DNA from: Plantago ovata
Taxonomy: Eukaryota > Streptophyta > Magnoliopsida > Lamiales > Plantaginaceae
DNA: 64,000 nt
Direction: 5' to 3'
Assembly (NCBI GenBank): GCA_028274465.1
Contig: CM051457.1
Coordinates: 30,725,313-30,789,312 of the forward strand
This document shows positions 1 to 10,379 of the stretch, piece after piece. The notes beneath the pieces were generated by a model. That model worked only from the letters and a program-made list of their open reading frames with translations, was not told the DNA's origin and ran no database searches. Every line of letters begins with the position of its first letter. Position 1 is the stretch's first letter. The position numbers and the translations under genes are program-made.

Positions 1-1
1 T

Positions 2-775
2 GTATGGAACATTGGTGCATGTGAGCCATGCACAACAGATCGATCAAGACATCAAGGTGGGAAGTTTAAATATCGACGAATAGCCGCGTGCGTCACACCG
101 AAACAAATATTGCAGTAGGTGCATATGAGAATAAAAGTTGGACTATTTATTTATTTATTTTGATAAACTAAGAGAGACAAAAATATCATTATAACACACT
201 AAGTCTTATCCCATTCAAGACGGGAAAAGACAAAATGAGGTTTGTAAGAAACATGGATCAAAAGAATTGTGACCCAAGAATTTATTGTAAAAATATAAAG
301 AAACAACAAAACACTCAAGTCATGATGAATGAATTCAACCAAGCCTTAGATGGGATAATTCGGCGCATGGAACATTGGTGCATGTGAGCCATGCACGGAT
401 CAAGAAAGCAAGGTGGGAGGTTTGAATTTCGTCGAATAGCCATATATGCATCACACCAGAACAACTGGACAAGAACTGATCCAAGAATTAGTTTTGAAGA
501 TACTGAGAATAAAAAAGAGTGGACATATTTTATTGAAGATTACATCAATCAAGAATCAAAAGAATTGATCCAAGAATTAGTTTTGAAGAAAATGAAGGAA
601 CTACAGAACATTCAAGTTGGGAATAACGGATTCAGTTAAGTCTCGAACGGGATAATTCGGCGGATGGAACGTTGGTGGTGCATGTGAGCCATGCACACCA
701 GATCGAGAAAGCAAGGTGGAAGATTTCAGTTTTGTGGAATAGCCACTCGCGTCACACTGAAACAAGAACTGAATG
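2..775. repeat. Three diverged direct repeats with a GTGCAT..ATGCAC palindrome
   Basis: Copies of about 110 bp start near 2, 362 and 660. Each begins with a form of TGGAACRTTGGTG and then the palindromic core GTGCATGTGAGCCATGCAC, continues through a segment reading AAGGTGGRAGRTTT, and ends near a form of GAATAGCC..GTCACAC. The second and third copies are each preceded by GGGATAATTCGGC. The spacing is about 360 and then 298 bp. The short ORFs across the array are not conserved between copies, so I see no coding role. Either a degraded satellite or part of a larger mobile element would fit. Confidence 0.7.
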
Positions 776-780
776 AAATT

Positions 781-1610
781 CATACAGTTATAGCAAAACA
801 CATCACCATTCTCATCCCTCAAATTCGTCTCATTCCGTATATTTCTCATTAGTTTAATTTAGGGGATTTATTTTGAAAGGACAACGATTAATAACCTGTG
901 TGATTGTGAGATTAATTTATAGCTAGCTAGGGAACATGTTGGATCTATAAAAGAGCACAATATTATATTGGCTTTGTTTTTTGTAGCTTGCATGCGCAAC
1001 TAATTTTTCAATAATAAATCAAGTTGTATTCACTTATTTGAGATTATTATATACATATAAGTCAACATAGTGATTTTGCCATAATTTAGAATCACACTTT
1101 TAGTACCTCAATTGGATTATTCGCGATAATTAAGAATAATAATTGTGTTCGAAACAGAAATGATAGGAGGTGTGAAGGATGCCACAAATAAAAATATACC
1201 ATGATAATTCAAAACAATGATTTTGTTTAACAACATTATTTTGCATATATTTATAAAAACTCTTTGAATACTTTTCTTATTATTTGATACAAAACCATCT
1301 ATCTATGTAAAATAAATATATCTTCAACTCTTTATTTCTTTTGTTATCATTTGATACAAAACAATCAATTTATATGGAATTATTCGTCAGATGTGTAATA
1401 TCATTTTTGGGCAACGGCCAAACTCATGTACTCTTCTCCTACTCATACACTACTCCTTCACCACCTTAACACTACAAAAATTCAAACCAAATAGGATCTC
1501 GATTCCCAGACCACACCATACTACTCCAATATCCTTACCACCCGGCCACCCTTAAAACTCCAACAAGATTGTAATATAATACGGTAAATTTACATAACAG
1601 TGAAACTATG
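781..1610. other. AT-rich stretch without a recognisable gene
   Basis: No exon-like ORF or RNA gene is visible. Two similar phrases reading ATTTGATACAAAAC occur near 1284 and 1350. The right part may be the body of a Helitron whose 3' end is at 1638, but I cannot find a convincing 5' TC terminus. Confidence 0.5.
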
Positions 1611-1638
1611 TCGTGGCATCGCCACGGGCTAAAACTAG
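1611..1638 (+). mobile_element. Helitron-like 3' terminus (hairpin plus CTAG)
   Basis: A hairpin with arms CGTGGC and GCCACG around an ATC loop is followed within about ten bases by GGCTAAAACTAG and then T. A short GC-rich hairpin just before a terminal CTRR, inserted next to T, is the known 3' structure of plant Helitrons. The left end was not located, so the element length is unknown. A chance hairpin is the alternative. Confidence 0.6.
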
Positions 1639-1844
1639 TTATTAAGAAATCAAATAACTTTAATGAATGAGTAACTACAAAATATCAAAATTAAGAAAGC
1701 AAATAAATTTAAGTCTTTAATAGCTAAGGTTTGTGTGTTTGTCCATTATGTTCTTGGTATTTTGCAAAAAAGGGGCTAAAATTTCGATTTATTGATAAAA
1801 GGGACCAAAATTTTGATTTTTTGAAAAAAAGGACCAAAAACCGG

Positions 1845-2183
1845 AAAAGCTGCCGGTTCACCGGCTTTGACCGGTTCCAGCAGTTTTATGGGGCACCGGC
1901 TTGATAGGGTTTTTTTTGGGTACTTTTGAGCCGGCCATATTCCGGTTGGCGACCGAACCGGTCGAACCGACCGGCCGGACCAGTTTTTTTTGAAAAACTT
2001 CTGAGGTTTAGGTTCGAGAGGCTCTTTCTTTGATGTTGGTTTAGGTTTGCGTTGTAAAAGCCGGTGTTAAACCACGGTTAAGTTGTGTGCTGGTATTGCT
2101 CTCGTTGTTTTTGTAGCCGATCCGAGCATTTCTTATGCTCTTTTTGATTTAATAATAAAATTATCTTGCCGTTTCAAAAAAAG
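1845..2183 (+). mobile_element. LINE 3' tail, preceded by a CCGG-rich block
   Basis: The segment ends with the stem-loop CGAGCATTTCTTATGCTC, then a TAATAATAAAATTAT stretch and CTTGCCGTTTC followed by an A run. The same ending closes the LINE at 4743-4802 and other fragments in the window. From 1845 to 1985 the sequence is unusually rich in CCGG and CCGGTT, unlike the AT-rich surroundings. The coding part of this copy is missing or is the segment that follows, so it is either 5'-truncated or interrupted. Confidence 0.65.
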
Positions 2184-4802
2184 TTAAGGGTGGAAGGGAG
2201 GGACGGTTTCATTAAGGGGTTTGGAAGGGAAAAGTTTAAATGAGGAGTTGAGACTTTCTTTAGAGAAACCTTTTGATGAAACGGAAATTAAATTAGCCGT
2301 GTGGGATTGTGGTGCGGTGAAAAGCTCGGGTCCGGATGGGTATAGTGGGTATTTTTTTACCTCTTGTTGGGAGACCATTAAAGGCAATGTCTTTCGAATT
2401 TTTGAGGAATTTCACAAGAATGGAAGGTTGAGTAAAGGAATCAATAGTACGTTTATCACTTTGATTCCCAAAAGCAACAACCCCGTTGGATAGGTGATTT
2501 TAGACCAACTCTTTGGTTAATAGCATCTATAAGATTATCTCAAAAGTCTTGGCTAAACGGTTGAGTCGTGTATCGGAACATCTAATTTTCGAAAATCAAT
2601 CGGCTTTTGTTGGAGAACGAAACATATTGGATGGGGTTCTAGTGGCGAATGAAATTAACAATCCATGAGATAAAGAGGAGGAAGAGCAAGGCGTTCTTGC
2701 TTAAGGTTGATTTCGCAAAAGCTTATGACTCCGTTATTTGGGAGTTTCTCTTTGGGATGTTGAAAGAGTTGGGTTTTGGAGATCTTTGGATCAAATGGAT
2801 CAAGGAATGTGTTACCACCGTTTCTATGTCGATCTTGGTAAATGGTAGCCCGACCAAGGAGTTTGGAATCAAAAGAGGATTGCGACAAGGAGATCCACTT
2901 TCTCCTTTCTTATACTTGATAGTAGCGGAAGGGTTGAGTAGAATATTTTCCAAGGCGTGTGAGAAAGGGAAGTTTAAACCAATTTTGGTTGGCTCAAACA
3001 AGGTTCCCATCTCTTTACTCCAATTCGCGGACGACTCTTTGATTTTGGGAGAAGCTACCAAGGAGAATTTTGAGGTTGTCAAAAGTATTCGAAGATGATT
3101 TGAGTTGGTGTCGGGGTTGAAAATCAATTTTAAAAGAGCAATCTTGTGGGTTTGAATATGCATGGAGGACATCGTCCTTTTGGGTTGGGCGAGATTTCTT
3201 AATTGCTCAATTGGCTCTTTACCTTTCTTGTATCTTGGCCTACCGGTGGGAGCTAAGGGGAGGGACAAGAAAATTTGGAAGGTGGTAAGAGAGAAGATGG
3301 AGTTGAGACTTGGTGCTTGGGACAATAAATACTTATCCTTGGAAGGGCGATTGGTCTTAACCAAATCGGTCCTATCCTCCCTCCCCATCTATTATCTATC
3401 TTTTCAAGGTCCCAACGTCAATCTCTAAAGACCTTACCAATTTTCAAAAGAATTTCATTTGGAAAGGTTGCCATGAAGGGGGGGGGGGGGAAGAAGGGCA
3501 TTGCATGGGTAGGTTGGGAGAAGGTGTGTTTGCTAAAGGAAGATGGGGTCCAGGTGTCAAAGACTTACCAAGCTTCAAATCGTCTCTTTTGGGTAAATGG
3601 GGTTGCAAAATTCTTCAAGGTGGAGAGGATCTATGGTTAAGAATTTTAAACTCCAAATATGGTGATTTTTGGGCGAATGTGGAGAGGTTTGAACAAGGAA
3701 ATGGGTTACTTGGAAGATGGTCGGATTGGTGGAAGGATTTGATAAAATGGGTAGGATCAAAAGAGTGGATAAAAAATAAAGTGTTGAAAAAGATGGGGAA
3801 TGGAAAGAACACTTTGTTTTGGAATGAAATTTGGTGTAATGGGAGCTTGAGGCTAAAAGAAAAGTTTCCAAGACTTATTAGACTTGAGGTAAGCAAGGAG
3901 GTGAAGGTTAGTGAAAGAGTGTCTTGTATTGATGAAGAGGTGGTCTTCTCTTGGTGTTGGTCTAGAGATCGAAGAGAAAGGGACTCAAGGTCACTTCTTG
4001 AGTTACAAACCCTTGTGCGATCTAGCTTTCATGGAGTTGAGGCAAGGGACAAGTGGGTGTGGCTTGGAAACTTTTTGGAATGCTACTCAACTAAGGAGGG
4101 TTTTGTCGAGTTATTCAAGAAGGAAGGGATAGAGCCCATGAAAAGATGGACGAGTTTGGTTTGGAATAACTTGGCCCCTCTAAAAGTATACATGTTTGTT
4201 TGGAAATTGATACAAGATAGAATTTCATCCAAAGAAAACCTTAAGAAGAGAGGGTTTTTTTTTCACCATCGTTGATTGTAGTTGTAGGAGGTGTGAAGGA
4301 GTGATAGAAGACTCTTGGCATATTTTTGGTGGGTGTGAATTTGCTACAAAGGTTTGGGTTTTAATTTTTGATTGGCTCAACACAAGTAACATCATGGGAG
4401 GAAACTTGGAGGAAAGTCTAGAAAACCTTTCTAGTTGGTCTATTCCAGGTCCTAGAATTGGCAAGCGGTTTGGTTTGCTACTATTTGGTCCATTTGGCGA
4501 GCGAGGAACGACTTCCTCTACAACAACGTGGAATGGAGTCATTGGCAAGTGTTGGAAAAGATAAAGTGTCTTTGTTGGTCATGGCTTCGAGGGAAAGGCA
4601 AGCTTAATTCGTATACTCACATGGAAGATTGGTTTATAGATCCAAGTGCGTATCTCCAAAGCGACTAAGACGGGTTTTGGTTATAGCTTAGGCTGCTTCA
4701 CGTTGGTGTTGTTGCTTTACTTTTTACCCTTGTAATTGACTCGAGCATCTCTTATGCTCGTTATTTTTAATAAAATAAAATCTTTGACCGTTTAAAAAAA
4801 AC
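2184..4802 (+). pseudogene. LINE (non-LTR) reverse transcriptase remnant with 3' tail
   Basis: Broken pieces of one plant LINE ORF2 read in order on this strand. At 2221-2493 is the RT N-terminal part, with SSGPDGYSG and the ITLIPK block. At 2649-3098 is the RT core, with KVDFAKAYDSV, the GLRQGDPLSPFL block and the catalytic FADD at about 3024-3035. At 3162-3428 is the RT thumb region (FLYLGLPVG). At 3505-4275 is the connection region leading to a zf-RVT-like end. The pieces lie in different frames with stops between them, and the endonuclease region is absent, so the copy is 5'-truncated and dead. The 3' end carries the stem-loop CGAGCATCTCTTATGCTCG and GACCGTTTAAAAAAAA. A run of ten G at 3480-3489 marks one frameshift. 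No clear target duplication was found. Confidence 0.9.
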
Positions 4803-5100
4803 ATGGTGATCAATTATTCAAAACATATTTGAATAATTTCATGGGCATTATTCTTTTAAGAAAAATATTACTAGTACTAATATGTCGTACGTTATTATGT
4901 TATATATACGTACGCTCACTCGTGCTTCCGTTTAAAAAAAACATTCTTAGGGAATTAAAGTATGCAAGTAAAAATTATACTTGAGTTCTCCAACCACTTA
5001 AAATGTTGCCTTTTCGTGTGGTGTTGCTGTAGAGTATCAACAATTAATAAATATGATATATAGACAATGATTAACTTCTACGATTGACAAATAAACAATT

Positions 5101-5173
5101 GGGGGTGTAGCTCATATGGTAGAGCGCTCGCTTTGCATGCGAGAGGCACAGGGTTCGTTTCCCTGCACCTCCA
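5101..5173 (+). tRNA. tRNA-Ala (UGC), T-loop A58 changed to T
   Basis: A full 73-nt cloverleaf folds with 7-bp acceptor, 4-bp D, 5-bp anticodon and 5-bp T stems. The anticodon loop TTTGCAT gives UGC. The acceptor contains the G3:U70 wobble that marks alanine tRNAs. The T loop reads TTCGTTT instead of TTCGATT, so the nearly invariant A58 is lost at 5158; this residue also belongs to the pol III B box. A T5 run follows about 10 bases downstream as a terminator. It is the first of three tandem copies, and its function may be impaired. Confidence 0.9.
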
Positions 5174-5255
5174 TTTCGTACTTTTTCTTGTTCGCAGAGA
5201 ACGGCAAATGAAACTATTAGTATTTATTATAGTTTTTTGATCAATTACAACAGCT

Positions 5256-5328
5256 GGGGGTGTAGCTCATATGGTAGAGCGCTCGCTTTGCATGCGAGAG
5301 GCACAGGGTTCGATTCCCTGCACCTCCA
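5256..5328 (+). tRNA. tRNA-Ala (UGC), canonical copy
   Basis: This copy has the same cloverleaf as the first, with the canonical T loop TTCGATT and B box GGTTCGATTCC. The anticodon is UGC and G3:U70 is present. A CAACA motif precedes the gene, as is usual for plant tRNA transcription starts, and a T5 run follows. The flanks are related to those of the first copy (shared GAGAACGGCAAATG), which shows that a unit of about 155 bp was duplicated, not just the tRNA. This is the copy most likely to be active. Confidence 0.97.
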
Positions 5329-5418
5329 TTTCATACTTTTTATTTCTTCTGCGCGGAGAACGGCAAATGGAACTAGTAGCGCTTAGTATAGCTTTATAAA
5401 AACGGATTATAACAGGAA

Positions 5419-5491
5419 GGGGGTGTAGCTCATATGGTAGAGCGCTCGCTTCGCATGTGAGAGGCACGGGGTTTGATTCCCTGCACCTCCA
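5419..5491 (+). tRNA. tRNA-Ala (CGC), T-loop C56 changed to T
   Basis: The third tandem copy has anticodon loop TTCGCAT, so the anticodon has changed from UGC to CGC and still reads an alanine codon. The anticodon stem keeps pairing through one G-U. G3:U70 is kept. The T loop is TTTGATT, so the conserved C56 that pairs with G19 is lost, and the B box becomes GGTTTGATTCC. A T7 run follows. This could be an isoacceptor gene or a decaying copy. Confidence 0.88.
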
Positions 5492-6784
5492 TTATTTTTT
5501 TGACTCATGTTTTTCAATAAAATGTTTACTAGCATTTTTTGTAGAACTATCTTACATGAATTCGAGTAAAGGTATATCGCCATGGCAGAAATCAGTTTGA
5601 ATACAGCCGCCTGTTGACGATACTGCGAAAGCGATTGCAGTGTCTTTGTGCAATAATCATTTCAATTTTTTTTTTTTCATTTGTTCATTTAGAGAAAAGG
5701 GCTAATATTCTGAAGTTGTTGTGGCACTATGATACTCTAGGGCTAATTTTTACTATTAGGTTGAGGATATCTCCGGCCATTGATACTCATATTGTGTCTC
5801 AACTCTACGTCTCTCTCATATATATGTTTTACTAAGTTTATTCCCAAATGAGTTAGCTTGCAGTTGCTGCTACCCTTTTTTTTTTAATCAAATTACTTCA
5901 TATACTTGAAATTATTTAAAATTTACATATTGTTCCAAACAATACGAATAAAAGTTTTACTATGTTGATCTATTACATTCTTTATCCACTGTGGACAAGA
6001 GTCTCACAAAAAATAGAAGCACCGGGGATGTTATTATTCAAAAGTCTGTGTGGATCACTTCATCTTTTATTTATTTATTTTCTCATATCTTTTTTAACTC
6101 CATTATTCATTTTAATTTAATTGTTATTAGTTAATTATAATGTAAACATATCAAATTTAAAAATTATAATACTTCGGAATAAATATTAGGGACTAAATAA
6201 GTAAATATTACCATGATTTTACTTGTCGTCAATACTATAGGTGCTTTTAGAAGCATTTTCTAATTTTCATTTTTGCAAGTGACTACTGACTAGGATTTGT
6301 AATTTCCTAAAGTTGGGAACACTTGTATCCTCGGAATTTGGAAACATTGTGCAAAGTGGTTTTTGACTTTTTTCCCTCAAATGGAACAACTTGTTTTAAA
6401 TGAAACGGTAAGTGTAAGTTTCATTTGATGGATAAATTTCCCATAACACTTGATGATAAATTTCATTTATTTTGGGTTCTACAGTTGAGCTCAGTAGGTC
6501 TTTGGTCTATGTCAAACTGTTGTAGGTAAGTCATGTTGAAGTTCAAAGATTCCAAGAGAAGGAAAGAAAAAATGAAAAAGAAAATCCTGATAGTGCATGC
6601 ATTTATTCAAGAACACTCCTTTACTATTTGACCGTGGATAATTTGCGGGTTAAGTCGAACAATGAGAAACATTTAAAATAGCTAATATCTAAGAGCTCTA
6701 GAAGAATTCTTAGAAATAAGACGGATAGATTATATCTGTTTAGTTAGATTTTTTTTACAATTCTAGATAGAGTAAGTATAGTTT
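5492..6784. other. Intergenic, no gene seen
   Basis: The sequence is AT-rich and has only short ORFs without recognisable protein character. No RNA gene or terminal repeat is visible. Confidence 0.5.
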
Positions 6785-6960
6785 TTTGAAACGGCTAAAT
6801 ATATTTATAAATAAGTGAGCATAAGAAATGCTCTAATTAAGGATTACAACGAAAGTAAAGTACAAAGCACTAGGCTTCAAAACTTCTAATTAAATAATAC
6901 AAAGCACTAAGCTTTCAAAGCGCTAACTATTACAAGTTGCCAAGGCTACACCGCCCGACT
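6785..6960 (-). mobile_element. LINE 3' tail fragment on the minus strand
   Basis: Read on the minus strand, the segment ends TTTAGCCGTTTCAAAAAA, preceded by the stem-loop GAGCATTTCTTATGCTC. This is the same 3' signature as the plus-strand tails at 2183 and 4802. No coding region is preserved. The left edge at 6785 is the A tail; the right edge is a guess. Confidence 0.6.
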
Positions 6961-7099
6961 TAGTCTAGGTAAAAACAAGAACAAAACATCCACCAAGACA
7001 AAAAACGAAAGCTCAAAGCGATACCCAAAATCTAAAATGCTAAACCGAAAGATCCTTGAGGATTGATAGAAACTGAAGGAGAAAGCAAAAGAGCCCAAA

Positions 7100-7386
7100 A
7101 CGATTGATAGCATCACCGGTGGAGGAGAACAACACCCACCGAAAGTTTTTTCGATCTCTGAGGTGAATTTATCCGAAAGTTATTTGTCGTGTGGCAGTAG
7201 CTTTACGAGACGGAGGAACCAAATGATCATCACCTTAATCATGACACCATGAGCTGACCTTAATTTTCAGCTACTTGCTGATCGGAACTTCATTGGTTAA
7301 GCAATATCCTTCTTCAATTTAAATAGTTGATCTAGTAATTTGTGTCTCTTTATTAATATAATTTTAGCCGTTTCAAAAAGAAAAAT
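7100..7386 (+). mobile_element. LINE 3' tail fragment, plus strand, head-to-head with the previous one
   Basis: The segment ends in TTATTAATATAATTTTAGCCGTTTC plus an A-rich tail, the family 3' end. Together with the minus-strand tail at 6785 it forms an element with outward-pointing poly(A) ends about 600 bp apart. Neither copy has ORF2 left. Two independent insertions or a rearranged insertion would both fit. The left edge is uncertain. Confidence 0.5.
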
Positions 7387-7390
7387 GACC

Positions 7391-8882
7391 GTGGAATTAA
7401 AGTACGGACTCCATAATATTTAGATTGAGTAATTATTACCATTATATTTTATTTTTCATAGTTGCTGGGTGATTCATAGAAAAAATGGAAGTTCATAATA
7501 ATAATTTTAAATGGTGTGAAATGATATCGCAAAAGCACGGAGAAAGGAGTTCTGGGAAGAAGTTGAAGATCCGATCGACGAAAGACTCACTTAATTGGTG
7601 TTGCATTCAGTCAGAGACGGACCAAGCTGAGAAGGATGACTCAAAGGTTTTACAAAAGCGGTCAAGACTTGTTGTACTATGTGTATACATTATCTTCTTA
7701 CAATGAAGCCACACGAAGAGTCAACATGTTGCAAGCAATACAGAATTACAGATGGAGCTACTGAAGGTGAAGTGTAACGAAGGTGATTGCGGACCTTGGT
7801 TACAACTTACAAGGACCATTTGAATATAGTAGGGATTTTTGTAAGATCTCATTTATGCTTGGCCATGACTAGTTCACATGCTAAGTCCTCGAAGATAATG
7901 CGAGTAGATATTATCTGTTTACAATTCTTATTACCGAAGATTGTTATGCGGTAACTGTTATACATATATCCCATGGTATTGTCCATAGTTACGTTTGATG
8001 AAATAAAACAATAACTTCCCAATTTTTTCTCTGTGATGTATTTCTTTATAATTTAATATGATGAATTGTCACGAATCTTCTTCAGTCATTAATTATACCA
8101 AATTTGCATAAACGTAATCTATCTTTCTTTTCAGAATCAATTATATATCATTGAAGTACATTCAATTCGTAAGAATCACAACGAACTAGGAAAAAAAAAT
8201 ATTAATTCAATTTTAAGATCCTACACATATATAGAGTACTTAATGTTAAACCATAGGAACGTGTCAGATATACAATCATTCGTCCAAACTTTGAGAAGTT
8301 TAATTCAAAAAGTTTACCAGATTCAGTGTAAGTGCTGTGTGACATACTATTAGATGATACTGGTTAATCCTATAGTACACTACAATATAATCTTTTGTGA
8401 GCAATAAGTATATTCTTTTAATTGCATTATTACATACATACATACATGCACCGAAAGGAGAAACGGGCACAATGTTCACTTTCCTCGAAAGCATCTTGCA
8501 GTACCCGGTTTCTTAATACTACTTATGTTTCCGTTTAGTTTGATCACACATTACTAATATTAAATTAATATCGGATACGACAAAAAGAATGAACGAAATT
8601 GAATTGGTGCAGTGTTAGTTAACTTAAGTTGGATGGAGCGTGAAAGATCCAAGTATCAAAAATGAAAATGTAAACTTTTGATCAGAACATGATCAACTAT
8701 GGAAATCTGGAAACTAATTGGGAGCCAAGGCAGTGATAACATTAACTTATACACCTAGTATAGTGCACGAAAATAAGTCGCTAGTAACAAAATATTGGGT
8801 GTTATAGAATGATGAAATGCACATTCCCCATCTTAAAATGTTTAATAATTACAATGACAAATTAATTGGGCTAATTTTAGGT
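7391..8882. other. Intergenic, no gene seen
   Basis: Only short ORFs occur, none with recognisable protein similarity. The sequence is AT-rich with no clear repeat structure. Confidence 0.5.
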
Positions 8883-8929
8883 CACTACAACAAATGAAGT
8901 TTTTAGCGACGATTAATAACCGTCGCTAA
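8883..8929. mobile_element. CACTA-like terminus with subterminal hairpin
   Basis: The stretch begins CACTACAACAAA, the typical start of En/Spm-type elements, and continues into a perfect 9-bp inverted repeat, TTAGCGACG (8903-8911) and CGTCGCTAA (8921-8929). Subterminal GACG/CGTC palindromes of this kind bind TNPA in such elements. The second terminus was not found, so this may be an isolated fragment. Confidence 0.45.
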
Positions 8930-9219
8930 TGAGAGAAAACCGATTTAGCCTCCTTCAAATCATCATCTTCCATGGCCGTAGGTCTTAAAATTGGATTTAC
9001 AATTTCATATGCATTTTAAAACTCTGTTGGAGCAGTTAAGGCCCTGAAATATGAGATGTGTTTGAGTATCTCTCATACGTTTTTGGATTGTAGATCACTT
9101 TCTATTATCCAAACAAATTCACTAGAATGCCTATCCAATGATCCAGGCCACTCAACAAAAATAAATCACATCACACCTCACAAGACAGAAACAAAATCAA
9201 TTTTAGCAAAAACAGAAAG

Positions 9220-10375
9220 TGGCAGCTAAGGAACTGCTACAGGTCGAACAAGTACCTGCAAGCTAGTAGCTAATCTATGCCATGTTTCCTTCAATTTCCC
9301 ATTCAACATGCACCTGGTGTGTATTACTTGTTTCAAGTTATCACATAGTTGAGCATCGTTGTCGCCATTATTAAAGATAATCCGGTTCCGCAATGCGCAG
9401 ATTGAATATACCATCTCAGTAACAACTATTCTTAGTAACATAGATTTCTTCCCATTACTTTTGGTTTTCTGGATAAGCCATCGAAGTTCACTATCCCATG
9501 CCCCCGGTTGGTGTTATATGCCCACCATCTCAAAATCTCAGTCAAAAATGCCTATGTATGTTGACATTCAAAGAATAGGTGCTTAACAGTCTCCTGTTGT
9601 CGGCATAGGACACACAATCAGTTTGGCATTCCAAACTTTGTCAAGCGTTCTTTAGTGTATAGTCGTTCTTGCACACATAACCACTGAACGAATAGAGCTC
9701 TAGGTCAAGCTCCATTCGAGAAGAATAGTTTATACCATTCCACCTTCGGTCTCTCCCCTTTGATCTCATGATACCCTTGTTCCAATCCATCCCAAACCAG
9801 GCTACTTAAAGCATGTTCTCTCAGTTTGAATATTCCCCTCAAAATCTGCTAGTACTTTTGCGTGGAGGAAAACTTTATCACCTGCGCATGTTTTATGTAG
9901 TAAGCATGCACCCATCTCACCCATAATTTATCTGATTTCTTATTGAGATTCCATAGGAGCTTCATCATGTTGACTTTGTTCCAACAGGCAAGATCAATCA
10001 CATTGAGCCCCCCAATATTCTTTGTTTTGCAAATTAATTTTATCCCACGCAACATGAGCTTTCCTAGTTATTTTCTCTTTCCCGCTCCACAAAGGCATAG
10101 AGATTCAATATGTTGCAATACTTTCTTGGGAAATGGAAAGACGTGCAACTAATAATTTTTTATTGAGAACAACACACTTTTTATAAGTGGAAGTCGTCTA
10201 GCATAGCTGAGTAGCTTCGAGGTCCAATGCTTGATGCGTGCAACAATCTTCTCCACCAATGGTTGACACATATGCACAGACAACTTACGAGTCGCCAAAG
10301 GTACCCCTAGATACTTGAAAGGTAATTGGCCAATTTCCAAGCCAGTATGGTCAACGGTTCTCTCATACATTTTTA
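9220..10375 (-). pseudogene. LINE ORF2 C-terminal remnant
   Basis: Read on the minus strand from 10375 downwards, three blocks of one LINE protein appear. The first is the post-RT segment (LPFKYLGVPLATRKLS ... LPLIKSVLFS). The second is near 10055-9850 (NIGGLNVIDLACWNKVNMMK). The third is a zf-RVT region around 9600-9680, with LCVLC and HLFFECQ giving the CxxC...H...C pattern, followed at 9441-9226 by a tail reading SICALRNRIIF. Frameshifts and stops separate the blocks and the catalytic RT core is missing. It differs in sequence from the LINE at 2184, so it belongs to another lineage. Confidence 0.82.
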
Positions 10376-10379
10376 TTCA

